In this document: piece by piece, positions 62,759 to 64,000 of the stretch
How positions within the stretch are numbered: position 1 is the first letter of the stretch
Layout of the letters: every line of letters begins with the position of its first letter
Source: JAGFIY01 sp964499285
GTDB lineage: Bacteria; Bacteroidota; Ignavibacteria; Ignavibacteriales; Melioribacteraceae
DNA: 64,000 bases
Direction: 5' to 3'
Assembly: GCA_964499285.1 (NCBI GenBank)
Contig: CAZCLA010000009.1
Span: 1 to 64,000, forward strand
Notes under the pieces: generated by a model
Told to the model about the DNA's origin: nothing
Seen by the model: only the letters and a program-made list of their open reading frames with translations
The model's database searches: none
Program-made: the position numbers and the translations under genes

Positions 62759-64000
62759 TTATTTGACTTCGAAAATTGAATCGTCTAATCCTTGATTAAC
62801 AGTAATGGACTCGACTGTTAACTCAACAAGCTGAGGTCCGAAAGATTGTTTCACTGTATATGGATACTTAACCCCGTCGACTTCCTTGTAATCTCCAAGC
62901 TCAATAACCTGATTAAAAGTTCCTTGCGGAGTTGTAATAACCGAAGTTTCTTTTACGAGCAGTCCGGAATCGACCTCAAAATATTTGGTCGTCTTCTTCC
63001 CGGTAGGATATGTTACCAGCATTCTATATGTGTCTTTTCCATTTACCTGTTCCATGCCGGTAAGTTCGGTCGTTACACCCATTTCATCATATACTAAATA
63101 CTCGAACATTCTTGCTTCGATTTTCATGTTTTCAAGATCATCGCCTTCAAGCGGCGTGTCCTGTCCCATTGCACTAACTTTACCCTTCTCACCGTCAAAG
63201 ATTTGAATCTGTCTCATCACCCCGGCATCAAGATCAAAGTGAAATTTATTTGGTTTTTTTTGAGATGTTTTAATACTCAATGTTAAACCTTGCACAGTTC
63301 CTTTCATCACAGTTTGTCTGTCCTCAACTTGCTGAAGTTTTTCCTTTCCTCCGAGTGCATTTATGTAAGCATCTAGAACAGTTTGAGCTGTTACACCCTC
63401 GGGGAGAGCTTTTGCGGCAGGATCGTATTTTTCTCCGTACATATCGTAGTAATCAATTTTACCGCTGAGAGTAAATTTCTTTAAGTTCTCCGCAACTTCC
63501 TCGCCGTTGCTAACAACTAATACATTAGAATTGTTTGGTCGAACATATTTCTTAGCAGTTTCCAAAATGTCTTCGGCTGTCACAGCATTTAAGTTCTTAA
63601 GGTAATTCTTATAATAATCTTTAGGTAATCCATAACGTTCTATATTAAGGGCAAAGTTAGCGACGGTTTGAGGATTTTCTAACGAACGCGCAAAACTACC
63701 GCTTAAAAAAGCTTTTGCTGCATTGAGTTCCTCTTCCGTTACGAGCTCCTCGCGTATTTTTTTCATTTCTGCTAATATTTCAGTAACGGCGCTGTCGGTA
63801 ACTTCGTTCCTTGCTTCGCACGATGCATTGAAACTACCGATCAACTCATCAGATGCAAATCTTGAATAGGCACCATACGTAAATCCTTTATCTTCTCTTA
63901 GATTTTGGAAAAGCCGTGAAGCTGATCCGCCACCCAAAATCTGATTCAGTATTTCAACTTTGATAGCATCATCACTGCCGATTTTAAGATCTATTGGATA
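62759..64000 (-). CDS. M16 zinc-peptidase-family protein with LolA-like tail (5' end outside window)
   Basis: At least 413 residues are visible, continuing past the window edge. The M16 C-terminal domain signature 'GGGSASRLFQNLREDKGFTYGAYSRF' comes first; the metal-binding HxxEH half lies outside. Residues from about 'TAQTVLDAYINALGGKEKL' onward form a separate beta-rich domain of about 200 residues like outer-membrane lipoprotein-sorting (LolA-like) proteins ('YFEVDSGLLVKETSV', 'DYKEVDGVKYPYTV'). M16 proteins of this kind act in the periplasm. The internal TTG start at 63937 is not real; the frame runs on upstream. Confidence 0.82.
   Translation of the reverse strand, partial: YPIDLKIGSDDAIKVEILNQILGGGSASRLFQNLREDKGFTYGAYSRFASDELIGSFNASCEARNEVTDSAVTEILAEMKKIREELVTEEELNAAKAFLSGSFARSLENPQTVANFALNIERYGLPKDYYKNYLKNLNAVTAEDILETAKKYVRPNNSNVLVVSNGEEVAENLKKFTLSGKIDYYDMYGEKYDPAAKALPEGVTAQTVLDAYINALGGKEKLQQVEDRQTVMKGTVQGLTLSIKTSQKKPNKFHFDLDAGVMRQIQIFDGEKGKVSAMGQDTPLEGDDLENMKIEARMFEYLVYDEMGVTTELTGMEQVNGKDTYRMLVTYPTGKKTTKYFEVDSGLLVKETSVITTPQGTFNQVIELGDYKEVDGVKYPYTVKQSFGPQLVELTVESITVNQGLDDSIFEVK

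Overview
The window looks like part of a draft or metagenome-assembled genome of a low-GC bacterium of the Fibrobacterota/Chlorobiota/Bacteroidota group, most likely an Ignavibacteria-type organism. The main clue is a secreted beta-propeller protein ending in a type IX secretion sorting domain of the 'NYPNPFNPST' style (17622-19862). Supporting clues are signal-peptide proteins resembling outer-membrane barrels, a tricorn-type protease and a multiheme respiratory gene set. There are seven runs of exactly 100 N. Three of them (9808, 36309, 55380) are not real gaps: the same 55 bases stand on both sides, so deleting the N run and one copy restores an intact gene. The other four lose real sequence.

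Layout. 1-2.8 kb: a PAS histidine kinase and a small membrane protein resembling styrene-oxide isomerase. 2.9-5.4 kb: an arsenic operon (arsR, ACR3 efflux pump, thioredoxin-like protein, arsenate reductase) with two identical-arm operators exactly 400 bp apart. 5.5-11.4 kb: a PLP enzyme followed by hydantoinase/allantoinase-like, SsnA, YgeY and YgeW genes, the core of the selenium-linked anaerobic purine (urate) degradation cluster. 11.6-13.0 kb: an esterase-TPR gene in a cassette-like interval bounded by short inverted repeats and a duplicated tail of ygeW. 13.3-17.2 kb: an octaheme tetrathionate-reductase-family cytochrome, a membrane cytochrome b and two YeeE/YedE sulfur transporter halves, the second fused to a rhodanese domain without its catalytic cysteine. 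17.6-25.1 kb: secreted propeller, tricorn protease and envelope proteins. 25.4-28.0 kb: a sigma54 two-component pair. 28.1-31.2 kb: archaeal-type GatD and GatE.

31.4-39.7 kb holds small soluble stress or detoxification-type genes (methyltransferase, GlxA-type regulator, PhnB/VOC proteins, DHFR-like protein, two START-like proteins, DUF4256, MATE pump, YdeI). 39.7-49.6 kb is mostly on the minus strand: a phosphoesterase, propeller lipoprotein, a tightly coupled aminotransferase / CDP-alcohol transferase / cytidylyltransferase operon, cytochrome c, LysE-type exporter, cell-wall amidase and an ICMT-like protein. 49.6-54.2 kb: C39-like protein, pyrophosphatase, potassium channel, TPM protein, aldo-keto reductase and a DMT transporter. 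54.3-62.1 kb: a plus-strand run of Leu/Phe-tRNA-protein transferase, a Zur-like Fur protein behind a perfect palindrome, a zinc-type ABC transporter, Lgt, a TolB-like propeller protein, an RNA m5C methyltransferase and an ArsC/Spx-like protein. The window ends in a HAD hydrolase and a truncated M16 peptidase.

I saw no rRNA, tRNA, CRISPR array, prophage or transposase gene. The most distinctive elements are the octaheme/YedE sulfur module, the purine-cluster variant, bacterial GatDE and the putative head-group operon.
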